Assembly: GCA_027012915.1 (NCBI GenBank)
Contig: JALUYN010000306.1
Span: 1-13,278 of the forward strand
Reading direction: 5' to 3'
DNA length: 13,278 nt
Source of the DNA: Cellvibrionaceae bacterium
Lineage (GTDB): Bacteria; Pseudomonadota; Gammaproteobacteria; Pseudomonadales; Cellvibrionaceae
This document shows, piece after piece, positions 1-6,385 of this stretch (positions are counted from its first letter, which is position 1; each line of letters begins with the position of its first letter). Position numbers and translations under genes: made by a program. The notes under the pieces were generated by a model that was given only the letters and a program-made list of their open reading frames with translations, was not told the DNA's origin and did not search any database.

Positions 1-591
1 CCTTACCTCGTAGCTGGCCCCTTGGGGGCGATGCTTGGGCACCACGCCACAGCCGGCGCTAAAGCACCATTGTCCGAAGAAATTGTTGGCCTCAATGGCA
101 AAGCGTGATGTGCCCCAGGCCGATTCATTGGCTGCTTGTGCCAGTACCAGCGATAACGGAATTTCATCCACGTGTAGCAACAACTGATTTAGTGTTTCGG
201 TCTTGGTTCCCCTTAGTGCTCTGTAACGCGTTGCCAGTTTGGCGATGGTTGTCTCATCAACGCTGAGTCCTGCCTGCTGGCGTTGCTGTTGATTCACCAG
301 CCATTGGCGGAGTCGCGCCAGATACAGGTTTTGTTGACGTGCTCCTTCGGCAATAAATTCGAAGAACTGCGCCTTTTTATGTTGCACGTTGGCAATGGCA
401 CGGAAGTCTGGCGTCTCGCGGGCTTGCATGGCTGGAGCTAGCGGAACAGGGCTGTTGCTGAATTGAGGTGGCTTCGTGTCTCGCCAATGCATCAGGCTGA
501 TGCTCAGTGACAGGCACAACAAAACGTACACCAGGAAGCCGTAACCCAGCCAGCTGGATTGCTGTGCGCGAGGCAGTTGTGTATTAGACAT
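1..591 (-). CDS. bax: Bax-like glucosaminidase (partial, C-terminus beyond the window)
   Basis: I translated 197 codons from the ATG at 591 down to the window edge; the 3' end of the gene is missing. Residues about 15-34 form one hydrophobic segment (GYGFLVYVLLCLSLSISLMH), which suggests a signal anchor with the rest in the periplasm. A basic, Gln-rich linker follows. The motif LVLAQAANESAWGTSRFA (from about residue 148), then NNFFGQWCF and a GCGVVP stretch, is the glucosaminidase (GH73-like) core of the E. coli Bax family. Glu156 in AANES is the expected catalytic acid. By family, the enzyme cleaves N-acetylglucosaminyl bonds in peptidoglycan; Bax itself is poorly characterised. The start codon overlaps the upstream stop (TAATG), so translation is probably coupled to the lambda-P-like gene. 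Family assignment is firm, exact substrate is not. Confidence 0.86.
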   Translation of the reverse strand, partial: MSNTQLPRAQQSSWLGYGFLVYVLLCLSLSISLMHWRDTKPPQFSNSPVPLAPAMQARETPDFRAIANVQHKKAQFFEFIAEGARQQNLYLARLRQWLVNQQQRQQAGLSVDETTIAKLATRYRALRGTKTETLNQLLLHVDEIPLSLVLAQAANESAWGTSRFAIEANNFFGQWCFSAGCGVVPKHRPQGASYEVR

Positions 592-1280
592 TAGAGATCC
601 AGCTGACGGCGCAACTCGGACAGGCGCTCCTGATTCTCGGTTTTGCTGAGCGGGTGTTCTATGGTTTCTGGCAGTTTGTGTACTTCGGGAGCTGGCAGTT
701 TTTCGCCTGCCATCACCCTTTCACAAATGGCTTGATAGTGCTCGCGGAAAATGGGGTAGGCCACCTTTTCGGTGCTGTTGCCCAGCATATACCAATCCGC
801 GGCGCGGCCTGCGTAATACACCGCAGGGTGGCTCCAGGCAAATTGCGCTTTGGGGGATGGAGCCTGGCAAGCTTCTATATAGGCGCTGTGTGCTTCTGGC
901 AGGCCATGACTGGCAGCGCTGCCCTGGCACAGTTCTATCATGCGGTGCAGTGTTGGCAAGTACTCACATTCTTCAATTGCACGCTTGGCGCCCTGCAGTA
1001 TTTGCAGTGCGTTAAAGCGCTGTTGCAGGGTTTCCAGCCACAGGCGTTTGGCCTGATTCAGAGTTTCCACTTTGCCAAAAGCACTGAAGTACTGATTGTG
1101 GAAGTTGATGCGAAACAACTCAAAAGTCTGATTGATAGCGTCGATCAATTCGTTGGATGGCGCCTGGCGCTGATGCGTCTGTTGTGGATCCTCAGAGTGC
1201 CCAGCTGCGGTCATTGAGCTGCTGGCTGATTGAGAGATCTTTTGTTCGACTTGATTGAGCAGTTGCTTGCTGTCCTTCAT
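591..1280 (-). CDS. Lambda P-like replication protein (putative helicase loader)
   Basis: This 229-aa protein resembles the phage lambda replication protein P family (PF06992) in length and layout. A charged N-terminus (residues 1-40, predicted disordered) precedes a helical core: W81 with a following LQQRFNAL helix, an LPTLHRMIELC segment (about 108-118), GLP near 126, a WSHPAVYYAGR block (about 149-159), then a C-terminal GEKLPAPEVHKLPE stretch. These match the order of the equivalent blocks in lambda P as I remember it. Lambda P delivers DnaB helicase to the origin; whether this chromosomal protein does so is inference. It follows a triple-DnaT gene and overlaps it by 89 nt. The start at 1280 has a weak AGGT about 9 nt upstream. 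An alternative ATG at 1214 would reduce the overlap to 23 nt but has no visible ribosome site. The stop overlaps the bax start. Confidence 0.72.
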   Translation of the reverse strand: MKDSKQLLNQVEQKISQSASSSMTAAGHSEDPQQTHQRQAPSNELIDAINQTFELFRINFHNQYFSAFGKVETLNQAKRLWLETLQQRFNALQILQGAKRAIEECEYLPTLHRMIELCQGSAASHGLPEAHSAYIEACQAPSPKAQFAWSHPAVYYAGRAADWYMLGNSTEKVAYPIFREHYQAICERVMAGEKLPAPEVHKLPETIEHPLSKTENQERLSELRRQLDL

Positions 1281-2355
1281 GGGTCAGACCTGTATGTGCG
1301 GGTGAGCCGCTGTGTTTGTCTTGAGTAATGCTGTCTCGGGTTATCGCATGCCGTTGAGCCCAGTGGTATTTGACGTGCTGCAGGAATTTGGTGTTCCAGG
1401 AGGCGTACAGGCGATTGCTGTCGCGCCAGAACATAACAAACTCAGGCAACAGTTGTCGCGCAAAATCCACGTCGATATTGGCCATGGCCAGTATATCGAA
1501 GACATCCTGGCCGGGTTGCCAGTTGTCCGGTATAGGGCGGGGTTCGGTATTGTTTTCTACCGCAGCGGTAAAGCGCGCCCATTGGCGACGCACATGCTGA
1601 ATAAACTTGGTATTCCAGGTGCGGGATTTCTCTCCGCGTTCGCTCCAGTAGAGAATAAACTCTGGAATCGCGTCTTCGATAAAGCTGGGATTGATGCCCG
1701 CCTGGCGCGTCATGATGTCCATTGCGTCCTGGCTGGGTTGCCAGCTGCTGTGCATCTGTGTGTCAGTGTCTTTTTGTTGATCGTGCCAGGCATCGTGAGA
1801 GCGCTGTCGTGCCCAGTTGCGCTGCACCTGTTTTAAGAACTTTGAGCCCCAGGAGCGATGGGATTCCCCGCTTTCACGCCAGAAGGTCACAAATTCCGGC
1901 ACTTGCTCCCGAATAAAATATTCGGGCACGTTGTGCTGGGCGATGCGCGCCAGAGTCTCGGAATCAGGTTGCCAGTTGGGGGGGATCAGAGTGGTTCCCT
2001 GGGTGTAGCCCTGCCTTGGAGCGGCAGTTTGCGGTGCTGCCGTCGTCGTTCGCTCGTTAAAGGCAAAGATGATCTGCTGGGATTCTGCATAGGGAGCAGA
2101 GTGCAGCAATACAATTCCCTTGGCGCGCAGGCTCTGGCTAACACGTTGTATGTCGTGTTCGTTCCAAAACGGCAGTGCTGGCGCCAACTGTTGGGCGTAG
2201 AGCTCGTACCACACCTGTCCCTGGCTGTTGACGCCAGTGATGCAGCGGGTGAGGTCGTCCAGCACACTCAGCAGCGTGGCCTCTTCCAGGCCAATAGTGG
2301 CGGCCAGGGAAGGGGAAATCAGCAGGGGACGTTCGGGAAGCAGTGAAGAAGTCAT
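1192..2355 (-). CDS. Primosomal protein with three tandem DnaT-type ssDNA-binding domains
   Basis: The 387-aa protein has an N-terminal region (about 10-100) that looks like a winged-helix fold of the phage replication O/DnaD N-terminal type, then three copies of one domain at about 127-183, 204-261 and 278-333. Each copy follows the pattern (N)WQP-x-(Q/E)-x(n)-PEF-(V/I)-x-(F/Y)-W-R/S-x(6-8)-W-x-(S/T)KF-(L/I)-x-(H/Q)V-x(3)-WA. Their leading tryptophans are W128, W205 and W279, spaced 77 and 74 residues. The pattern matches the C-terminal ssDNA-binding domain of E. coli DnaT, which carries one copy in 179 aa and works in PriA-dependent replication restart. The C-terminal 50 residues are polar and low-complexity, and encode the overlap with the next gene. 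The gene is first in a leftward operon with the lambda-P-like and bax genes. There is no clear Shine-Dalgarno before the ATG at 2355. DnaT-domain identity is strong; the cellular role is inferred. Confidence 0.83.
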   Translation of the reverse strand: MTSSLLPERPLLISPSLAATIGLEEATLLSVLDDLTRCITGVNSQGQVWYELYAQQLAPALPFWNEHDIQRVSQSLRAKGIVLLHSAPYAESQQIIFAFNERTTTAAPQTAAPRQGYTQGTTLIPPNWQPDSETLARIAQHNVPEYFIREQVPEFVTFWRESGESHRSWGSKFLKQVQRNWARQRSHDAWHDQQKDTDTQMHSSWQPSQDAMDIMTRQAGINPSFIEDAIPEFILYWSERGEKSRTWNTKFIQHVRRQWARFTAAVENNTEPRPIPDNWQPGQDVFDILAMANIDVDFARQLLPEFVMFWRDSNRLYASWNTKFLQHVKYHWAQRHAITRDSITQDKHSGSPAHTGLTHEGQQATAQSSRTKDLSISQQLNDRSWAL

Positions 2356-2457
2356 GGGGTGAACTTTACCATTTTCAAGCCGGGCTGTTTATCTCCGTAG
2401 CGGCTATTTTGTGTGATTTTCTTTGTGATTCCTCCTCCTATCGTTATTCCCTTACCA

Positions 2458-2573
2458 GTCATCCCCGCGAAAGCGGGGACCTCCTCCAGCACCCTACCAA
2501 GTTCAAGAGTTTCCCGCTTACCCCAGGGCACCCCCTCTTGCCTTCGGCAATTCAGCTTGTTCGCGGGGCTGAC
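2458..2573. repeat. MITE/REP-like element with 14-bp terminal inverted repeats
   Basis: The ends are GTCATCCCCGCGAA (2458-2471) and TTCGCGGGGCTGAC (2560-2573), inverted repeats matching at 13 of 14 positions. The left end also folds on itself: TCCCCGC (2462-2468), a GAAA loop, then GCGGGGA (2473-2479). The sequence type, CATCCCCGCGAAAGCGGGGA, is a common dispersed bacterial palindrome whose translation gives spurious VPAFAGMT-type peptides; one such small ORF on the minus strand is visible here. The element is 116 bp, carries no gene of its own, and sits between the divergent DnaT-like and alcohol dehydrogenase genes. Together with the regulatory stretch at 2611-2690 it accounts for most of the 353-bp gene-free gap at 2356-2708. 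The rest shows no supported feature beyond a G-run at 2574-2581. Confidence 0.6.
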
Positions 2574-2610
2574 GGGGGGGGAGAAAGAAGAAGGGTAGCG
2601 CGCGCTCAAT

Positions 2611-2690
2611 CCGGTTGAAGAAACCGGCAGTTGTCTGATTGGGAATAAACCCAATGTCGCGAGCCGTTTATACTGCCGGTTGAGAGAAAC
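2611..2690 (+). promoter_or_regulatory. Probable promoter/operator region of the alcohol dehydrogenase gene
   Basis: A -10-like TATACT lies at 2669-2674 with no convincing -35 at 16-18 bp. Where the -35 would be expected there is a perfect palindrome, ATTGGG-N6-CCCAAT (2638-2655). In addition CCGGTTGA-AGAAAC occurs at 2611-2624, and a near copy CCGGTTGAGAGAAAC at 2676-2690, as direct repeats 65 bp apart. The first also forms a 6-bp hairpin, CCGGTT (2611-2616)/AACCGG (2622-2627). This suggests activator- or repressor-controlled transcription. The regulator is unknown, and the repeats differ from the dyad near the TetR gene. Confidence 0.35.
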
Positions 2691-2708
2691 GACCCAGGAT
2701 AATAAAAA

Positions 2709-3899
2709 ATGAATCTGATCTATCGACTCAAAGGTTTCGTAGTTTCCCTGCTACTAAAGTTCTTGCCAATTCAACTGCCTATCGTCTTCAAAGGGCGGGG
2801 ATCAACAGTATCCCTGTGTGAGCAGGTGGCGGTGTTGGGCTACAAAAAAGTGCTAATCGTTACAGACGAAGTGCTACACAAGCTCGGCGCGATCGATGTG
2901 ATCAAGGCAGAATTGATGCAGAGTGGCGTGGAATTCGTTATCTACGATGGTGTGCTGCCAAATCCGGAATTTACACAGGTTCAAGAAGGATTGGGGCTGT
3001 TTCAGAAAGAGAATTGCGAAGCGGTAATCTCTGTGGGCGGAGGATCGGTAATCGATGCCGCCAAAATGATCGCCATGATGCATACCAACCCGGGAACGCT
3101 GCAGCAATTCGATGGTATCCAGAAATTCAAAAAAGCTGGTGTAGTGCAGTTCGTAGTACCCAGTACTGCAGGCACTGGTTCCGAGGTGTCTGTGGGAGCG
3201 GTGATCACCGATCCAGCAACCCACAGCAAGTTGGTGATCGTTGATACCAAGATGGCGCCGCAGTACGTGGCACTGGACTCAGAAATCATGAAGGGCATGC
3301 CGCCTGCGATCACAGCGGCTACGGGTATGGACGCGTTGACCCACGCCGTTGAGAGTTATCTGACGGTTGCCAAGAACGAGAACGCCGACAATCTTTCAAA
3401 GACCGCCACCAAACTGGTGTTTCAATACCTCAAACGCGCCTATGACGATGGTGATGATATGGAGGCCCGCGACGGTATGGCTCTGGCTGCGTTCTATGCC
3501 GGAGTCGCCATGTCTCGCACCTCGTTGGGTTATGTTCATGGTGTTGCGCACCAGCTGGGGCGCTTGTGTGAGACACCTCACGGAGTCGCCAACGCCATGG
3601 TACTGCCGGAAGTAGTTAGCGCCTATGGTGGTTGCGTTCACGAGAAGTTGGCCGATCTGGCACGGGCTTCCGGCATTGGTGAGAGTTCAGCGTCAGACAC
3701 GCAATTGGCAGTGGAGTTTATTCAGGCCATTAAAGACCTGAGGGCTTCCATGGATATGCCTCTGAAGCCCAAGGGGTTCAAGCCGGAGTATATCGACGAT
3801 GTCGTAAGCGCCGCAGTCACCGAGACAGGTAATCTCTATCCGGTACCGCGTTATATGTCGACGGGCGAAATTCGCGCGGTGGTGCAGGCGCTGGTTTGA
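2709..3899 (+). CDS. Iron-containing (group III) alcohol dehydrogenase
   Basis: The 396-aa length is typical of the Fe-ADH family (PF00465). The nucleotide-binding GGGSVID is at 110-116, and PSTAGTGSEV at 151-160 is a family signature. Expected metal ligands are D208 and H212 in GMDALTHAVESY, H277 in GYVHGVAHQLG, and H291 in ETPHGVANA. By family it interconverts a primary alcohol and an aldehyde with NAD(P); the substrate cannot be read from sequence. The N-terminus has an unusually hydrophobic stretch (about 9-27, FVVSLLLKFLPIQLPIVF), which might give loose membrane association. AGGA at 2696-2699 supports the ATG at 2709. The gene is convergent with the TetR gene, 26 bp from its stop, and lacks that regulon's operator, so membership in the neighbouring catabolic cluster is only possible. 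Confidence 0.9.
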   Translation: MNLIYRLKGFVVSLLLKFLPIQLPIVFKGRGSTVSLCEQVAVLGYKKVLIVTDEVLHKLGAIDVIKAELMQSGVEFVIYDGVLPNPEFTQVQEGLGLFQKENCEAVISVGGGSVIDAAKMIAMMHTNPGTLQQFDGIQKFKKAGVVQFVVPSTAGTGSEVSVGAVITDPATHSKLVIVDTKMAPQYVALDSEIMKGMPPAITAATGMDALTHAVESYLTVAKNENADNLSKTATKLVFQYLKRAYDDGDDMEARDGMALAAFYAGVAMSRTSLGYVHGVAHQLGRLCETPHGVANAMVLPEVVSAYGGCVHEKLADLARASGIGESSASDTQLAVEFIQAIKDLRASMDMPLKPKGFKPEYIDDVVSAAVTETGNLYPVPRYMSTGEIRAVVQALV

Positions 3900-3907
3900 T
3901 TCTCTAA

Positions 3908-3927
3908 GGGGCCTGTTATAAGGCCCT
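3908..3927. terminator. Weak hairpin between convergent genes, possible terminator
   Basis: GGGCC (3909-3913) pairs with GGCCC (3922-3926) around an 8-nt loop, extended by a G-T pair. It lies between the alcohol dehydrogenase stop and the TetR stop, overlapping the latter. Neither side has a real T-run, so intrinsic termination would be weak. Confidence 0.25.
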
Positions 3928-4609
3928 ATACGCAAACCTGCCGGAACCCGGCCGCGATAAATGGAATCATGCGGTCGTAGGCCGCTTTGAAATCGTCGGA
4001 GCGGCAGGTTCCTTTAGACATTTTGTCGATACGTCCCGTATTGGCAAATGTTAACGACATGGCGCCAGACATGTAGTGGTAGCACCAGTATAAGTTGGCG
4101 TCGTCTGTCCCCGGCAATGCTTCACGCAGCGCCTCAATAAAGATATCCACCAAATCGTTGTAGTGCTTCCCCATGAGCTGGGGGCCCCAGACCGCGGAGT
4201 TGTTGACGTAGGCCAGCAGCGCACAGTAGTTCTTCCAGCCGCTATCGTCACTCTCCTGCGCCATTTTCAAAGGTTGCAGAAAGGCGGTGATAATCTGTTC
4301 GACGTCCGCGGGTTGGGGGGCAGAGATTTCCTGCGCACTCTTCAAGGCAATCAGGCGGTCCTGATTGAGAATTTGTGCCCGTCGTGCGAACACTGTATCG
4401 AATAATTGATTCTTGCTGCCAAAGTAATAGTTAATCAATGCTACATCGACGTTGGCTTGGGTGGCGACCGCGCGCAAGGTCACTCCGTCGTAGCCTTTCA
4501 GGGCAAACAGTTCTTCGGCAGCATTGAGGATATTCTCGCCTTTTTCACTCTTATCCTGAGATTCTTTGGGTGGCCTTCCTACCCGGGGATTTTTTCTGGC
4601 TGGTGACAT
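3926..4609 (-). CDS. TetR-family transcriptional regulator
   Basis: The 227-aa protein has a basic, AT-hook-like N-terminal tail (GRPPK at 11-15) and a TetR helix-turn-helix at about 27-73. It shows the usual ILNAAEELFALKGYDGVTL, VATQANVDVALINYYF and SKNQLFDTVF segments. The C-terminal 150 residues form the variable ligand/dimer domain and do not reveal the ligand. The gene is divergent from the symporter gene, separated by about 100 bp that contains one copy of the 18-bp dyad ATTCAAC-N4-GATGAAT. Three more copies precede the TonB receptor gene. TetR repressors usually bind such dyads beside their own gene, so this protein is the best candidate to bind all four; the short AraC-type protein is the alternative. 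No strong promoter was found for the gene itself; TTGCAT-N16-TATACG on the minus strand (4647 to 4620) is a weak candidate. Confidence 0.9.
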   Translation of the reverse strand: MSPARKNPRVGRPPKESQDKSEKGENILNAAEELFALKGYDGVTLRAVATQANVDVALINYYFGSKNQLFDTVFARRAQILNQDRLIALKSAQEISAPQPADVEQIITAFLQPLKMAQESDDSGWKNYCALLAYVNNSAVWGPQLMGKHYNDLVDIFIEALREALPGTDDANLYWCYHYMSGAMSLTFANTGRIDKMSKGTCRSDDFKAAYDRMIPFIAAGFRQVCV

Positions 4610-4650
4610 CTATCGGTCTCGTATAGGCAATGGGTCATTCTATGCAATGC

Positions 4651-4679
4651 TTGACAATTCAACAAGCGATGAATTTAAT
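4651..4679 (+). promoter_or_regulatory. Symporter promoter with operator dyad in the spacer (site A)
   Basis: TTGACA (4651-4656) and TTTAAT (4674-4679) are separated by 17 bp. The dyad ATTCAAC-AAGC-GATGAAT (4657-4674) fills that spacer exactly, the classic position for repression by steric exclusion. The expected transcription start is near 4686, downstream of the TTG at 4682. The symporter must therefore start at a later ATG. The site also lies in the divergent region of the TetR gene, so autoregulation is plausible. Confidence 0.65.
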
Positions 4680-4714
4680 GGTTGCATTCAATAACAACAA
4701 AAATGAGATTTGCG

Positions 4715-6178
4715 ATGTCCCCAGAATTATTCAAATACCTGTGTGTCGGGTTCTACGTGGTGCTGACCTTGTGGTTGTCCTGGATTGGAATGCGCAAAAC
4801 CCAGGACATTAAGGGGTTTTCCATTGGCAATGGAGATATGAGCCCATGGATCATCGGTGTAACCATGGCAGCCTCGGTGTCTTCTACTTCCACGTTTGTG
4901 ATTAACCCGGGCTTCGTCTATGTGCACGGGCTGTCGGCGTTTATGCACTACGCGGTGGCTGGTACCGCGGGCATAACGACAGCGTTCTTTCTGCTGACGC
5001 GTCGATTCAGAAAGTTGGGCGATGAAAGTGGAGCCATCACAATTCCAGACTGGATCTATCAACGTTATAGAAACCGCTCGCTCAGCATCTTTTTTGCGCT
5101 TATTAATTTGCTCTCGATTACCTTTGTTGTGCTTATATTGGTGGGCTGCAGTCTACTGATGAGTCAGCTGTTTCCGATCTCGCAGACTGTGTCGTTGACA
5201 CTGATTCTGTTGTTCGTATTTTCATACGTCTTGATGGGCGGTAGCTACGCCCATGCTTATACCAACACCTTTCAGGGCATGATGATGGCGCTGGTGGCCA
5301 TATTTATTTTTGTGCAGGGGCTGTATCTGGTAGAGCAAAACTCCGGGGAGGTGTTGCAGCAGTTTGGGGCGAATTTTATGGCGCTCTACAACCCCGACAG
5401 CAACCTCTATTTTGATTTTTTCTCTGTGTTTCTCAGTGGTTTTGTTATTACTTTTGCATTGATGATGCAGCCCCACATTTTGACGAAGATGCTGTATCTC
5501 AAGAACGATGCCGACGTTAATAAATTTCTGGTGACTACGGTGATCGCCGGTGCCTGTTTTATGTTGATGCTGGCGGTGGGTTTCTATGCGCGTCTGAAAG
5601 GGCTCGATATCGAACGACAGGACAGTGTAGTGGTGAGCTACATTGCCGCAGAGTTCTCCGGCCATGGCTGGGGTCCTTACGCATTGGTGTTTATCTCCAT
5701 CACTATGTTGGCCGCTGGCATGAGTACACTCGACGGTATTCTGGTGTCGCTTTCCGCGATGGTGGTCAAGGATCTCTATCTGCCTTTTAGCGGTAAGTCT
5801 GCCTTTGAGCATGGTGCAGGCCTGCGCCTGTCTCGTTGGGTATTGGTGGGTGTTGGGGTCTGTGCCTACCTGGTGGCTTTAAATCCGCCGCAGTTGGTGG
5901 GTCTGTTTGCCCAGAAAGGCGTTTACGGATTGGCCGCTGCCAGTGTGGTTCCCATTTTGCTCGGTACCTATGTGCGCGAAAATCCGCCTGTTGGTCTGGC
6001 TTGGGCGTCCGCCGTCGTGGGGCTGGGCGGGCATTTGATCGGTCTGTTTGTATTCAATATCGACAACCCTGCAGTGTCTGCAACCTATGCCATCCTCTTG
6101 TCGAGTGCTTTGGTTGTTGTTTTTTATCTACCTAAGCTTCTGAAAAATAAGCGCTTTATTTTTAAATTCAACAGTTGA
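4715..6178 (+). CDS. Sodium:solute symporter family (SSS) permease
   Basis: This is a hydrophobic 487-aa inner-membrane protein of the SSS/SLC5 family (PF00474), with roughly a dozen membrane segments. An early GFSIGNGDMSPWIIGVTMAAS block resembles the first helix region of PanF/PutP-like carriers. AAGMSTLDGILVSLSAMVVKDLY (GMSTLD at 335-340) is the conserved segment that in relatives contributes Na+-binding Ser/Thr. It should import a small organic solute, often a carboxylate, with Na+; the substrate is not readable. The frame is open from a TTG at 4682, but the promoter places transcription start near 4686. The ATG at 4715 has GAGA 6 nt upstream; the ATG at 4703 has no ribosome site. The last codons overlap operator site B. 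It is flanked by the TetR gene and a TonB receptor gene carrying the same operator. Confidence 0.87.
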   Translation: MSPELFKYLCVGFYVVLTLWLSWIGMRKTQDIKGFSIGNGDMSPWIIGVTMAASVSSTSTFVINPGFVYVHGLSAFMHYAVAGTAGITTAFFLLTRRFRKLGDESGAITIPDWIYQRYRNRSLSIFFALINLLSITFVVLILVGCSLLMSQLFPISQTVSLTLILLFVFSYVLMGGSYAHAYTNTFQGMMMALVAIFIFVQGLYLVEQNSGEVLQQFGANFMALYNPDSNLYFDFFSVFLSGFVITFALMMQPHILTKMLYLKNDADVNKFLVTTVIAGACFMLMLAVGFYARLKGLDIERQDSVVVSYIAAEFSGHGWGPYALVFISITMLAAGMSTLDGILVSLSAMVVKDLYLPFSGKSAFEHGAGLRLSRWVLVGVGVCAYLVALNPPQLVGLFAQKGVYGLAAASVVPILLGTYVRENPPVGLAWASAVVGLGGHLIGLFVFNIDNPAVSATYAILLSSALVVVFYLPKLLKNKRFIFKFNS

Positions 6179-6183
6179 TGAAA
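6166..6183 (+). promoter_or_regulatory. Operator dyad copy (site B) overlapping the symporter stop codon
   Basis: ATTCAAC-AGTT-GATGAAA matches the shared 18-bp dyad except for its last base. Its centre is 30 bp from site C, about three helical turns. It covers the final codons and stop of the symporter gene, so part of its sequence is also constrained by coding. Confidence 0.5.
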
Positions 6184-6189
6184 AAATAG

Positions 6190-6247
6190 TTGACAATTCA
6201 ACGGATGATGAATACTTTTAATTGCATATTCATCATCTGTTGAATTG
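6190..6247 (+). promoter_or_regulatory. TonB receptor promoter with two operator dyads (sites C and D)
   Basis: TTGACA (6190-6195) and TACTTT (6213-6218) have a 17-bp spacer. Site C, ATTCAAC-GGAT-GATGAAT (6196-6213), occupies that spacer as at the symporter promoter. Site D (6228-6245) is the same dyad in the opposite orientation, 32 bp centre to centre. Sites C and D together make a 54-bp inverted repeat: 21-bp arms at 6194-6214 and 6227-6247, one mismatch, 12-bp centre. Transcription from here would give a leader of about 160 nt before the receptor ATG at 6386. Confidence 0.65.
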
Positions 6248-6385
6248 ATATGGTTTGATGAAGTGGAGAGGAGGTCTTTGCCGCGTTTACTTAATTCGGC
6301 CACGACCTTTGACTGACTGCTGCGGCCAACGGCTACAGTAGTGAAAAGAGTTACCTGAATAACAAAAACATCAAGGTATAAAATA

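Noticed and set aside
591..2355. Prophage remnant as explanation of the DnaT/P-like pair
   Set aside because: No integrase, capsid, terminase or attachment repeats are visible on either side within the window; it cannot be excluded beyond position 1.
2352..2654. 100-codon minus-strand frame through the MITE-like element
   Set aside because: It contains the VPAFAGMT-type peptide typical of false ORFs over this dispersed repeat, and overlaps the start of the DnaT-like gene.
5222..5812. Long open frame on the minus strand antisense to the symporter
   Set aside because: The His/Gln-rich translation is typical of the reverse of membrane-protein codons; no motif or ribosome site.
6143..6163. AAAAATAA / TTATTTTT hairpin near the end of the symporter gene, resembling a terminator
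   Set aside because: The 8-bp stem is all A/T with a GCGCT loop, lies inside coding sequence, and would be too unstable; no terminator called.
6248..6385. Fur-type iron box upstream of the TonB receptor
   Set aside because: No stretch resembling the GATAATGATAATCATTATC-type consensus was found; iron control is not supported.
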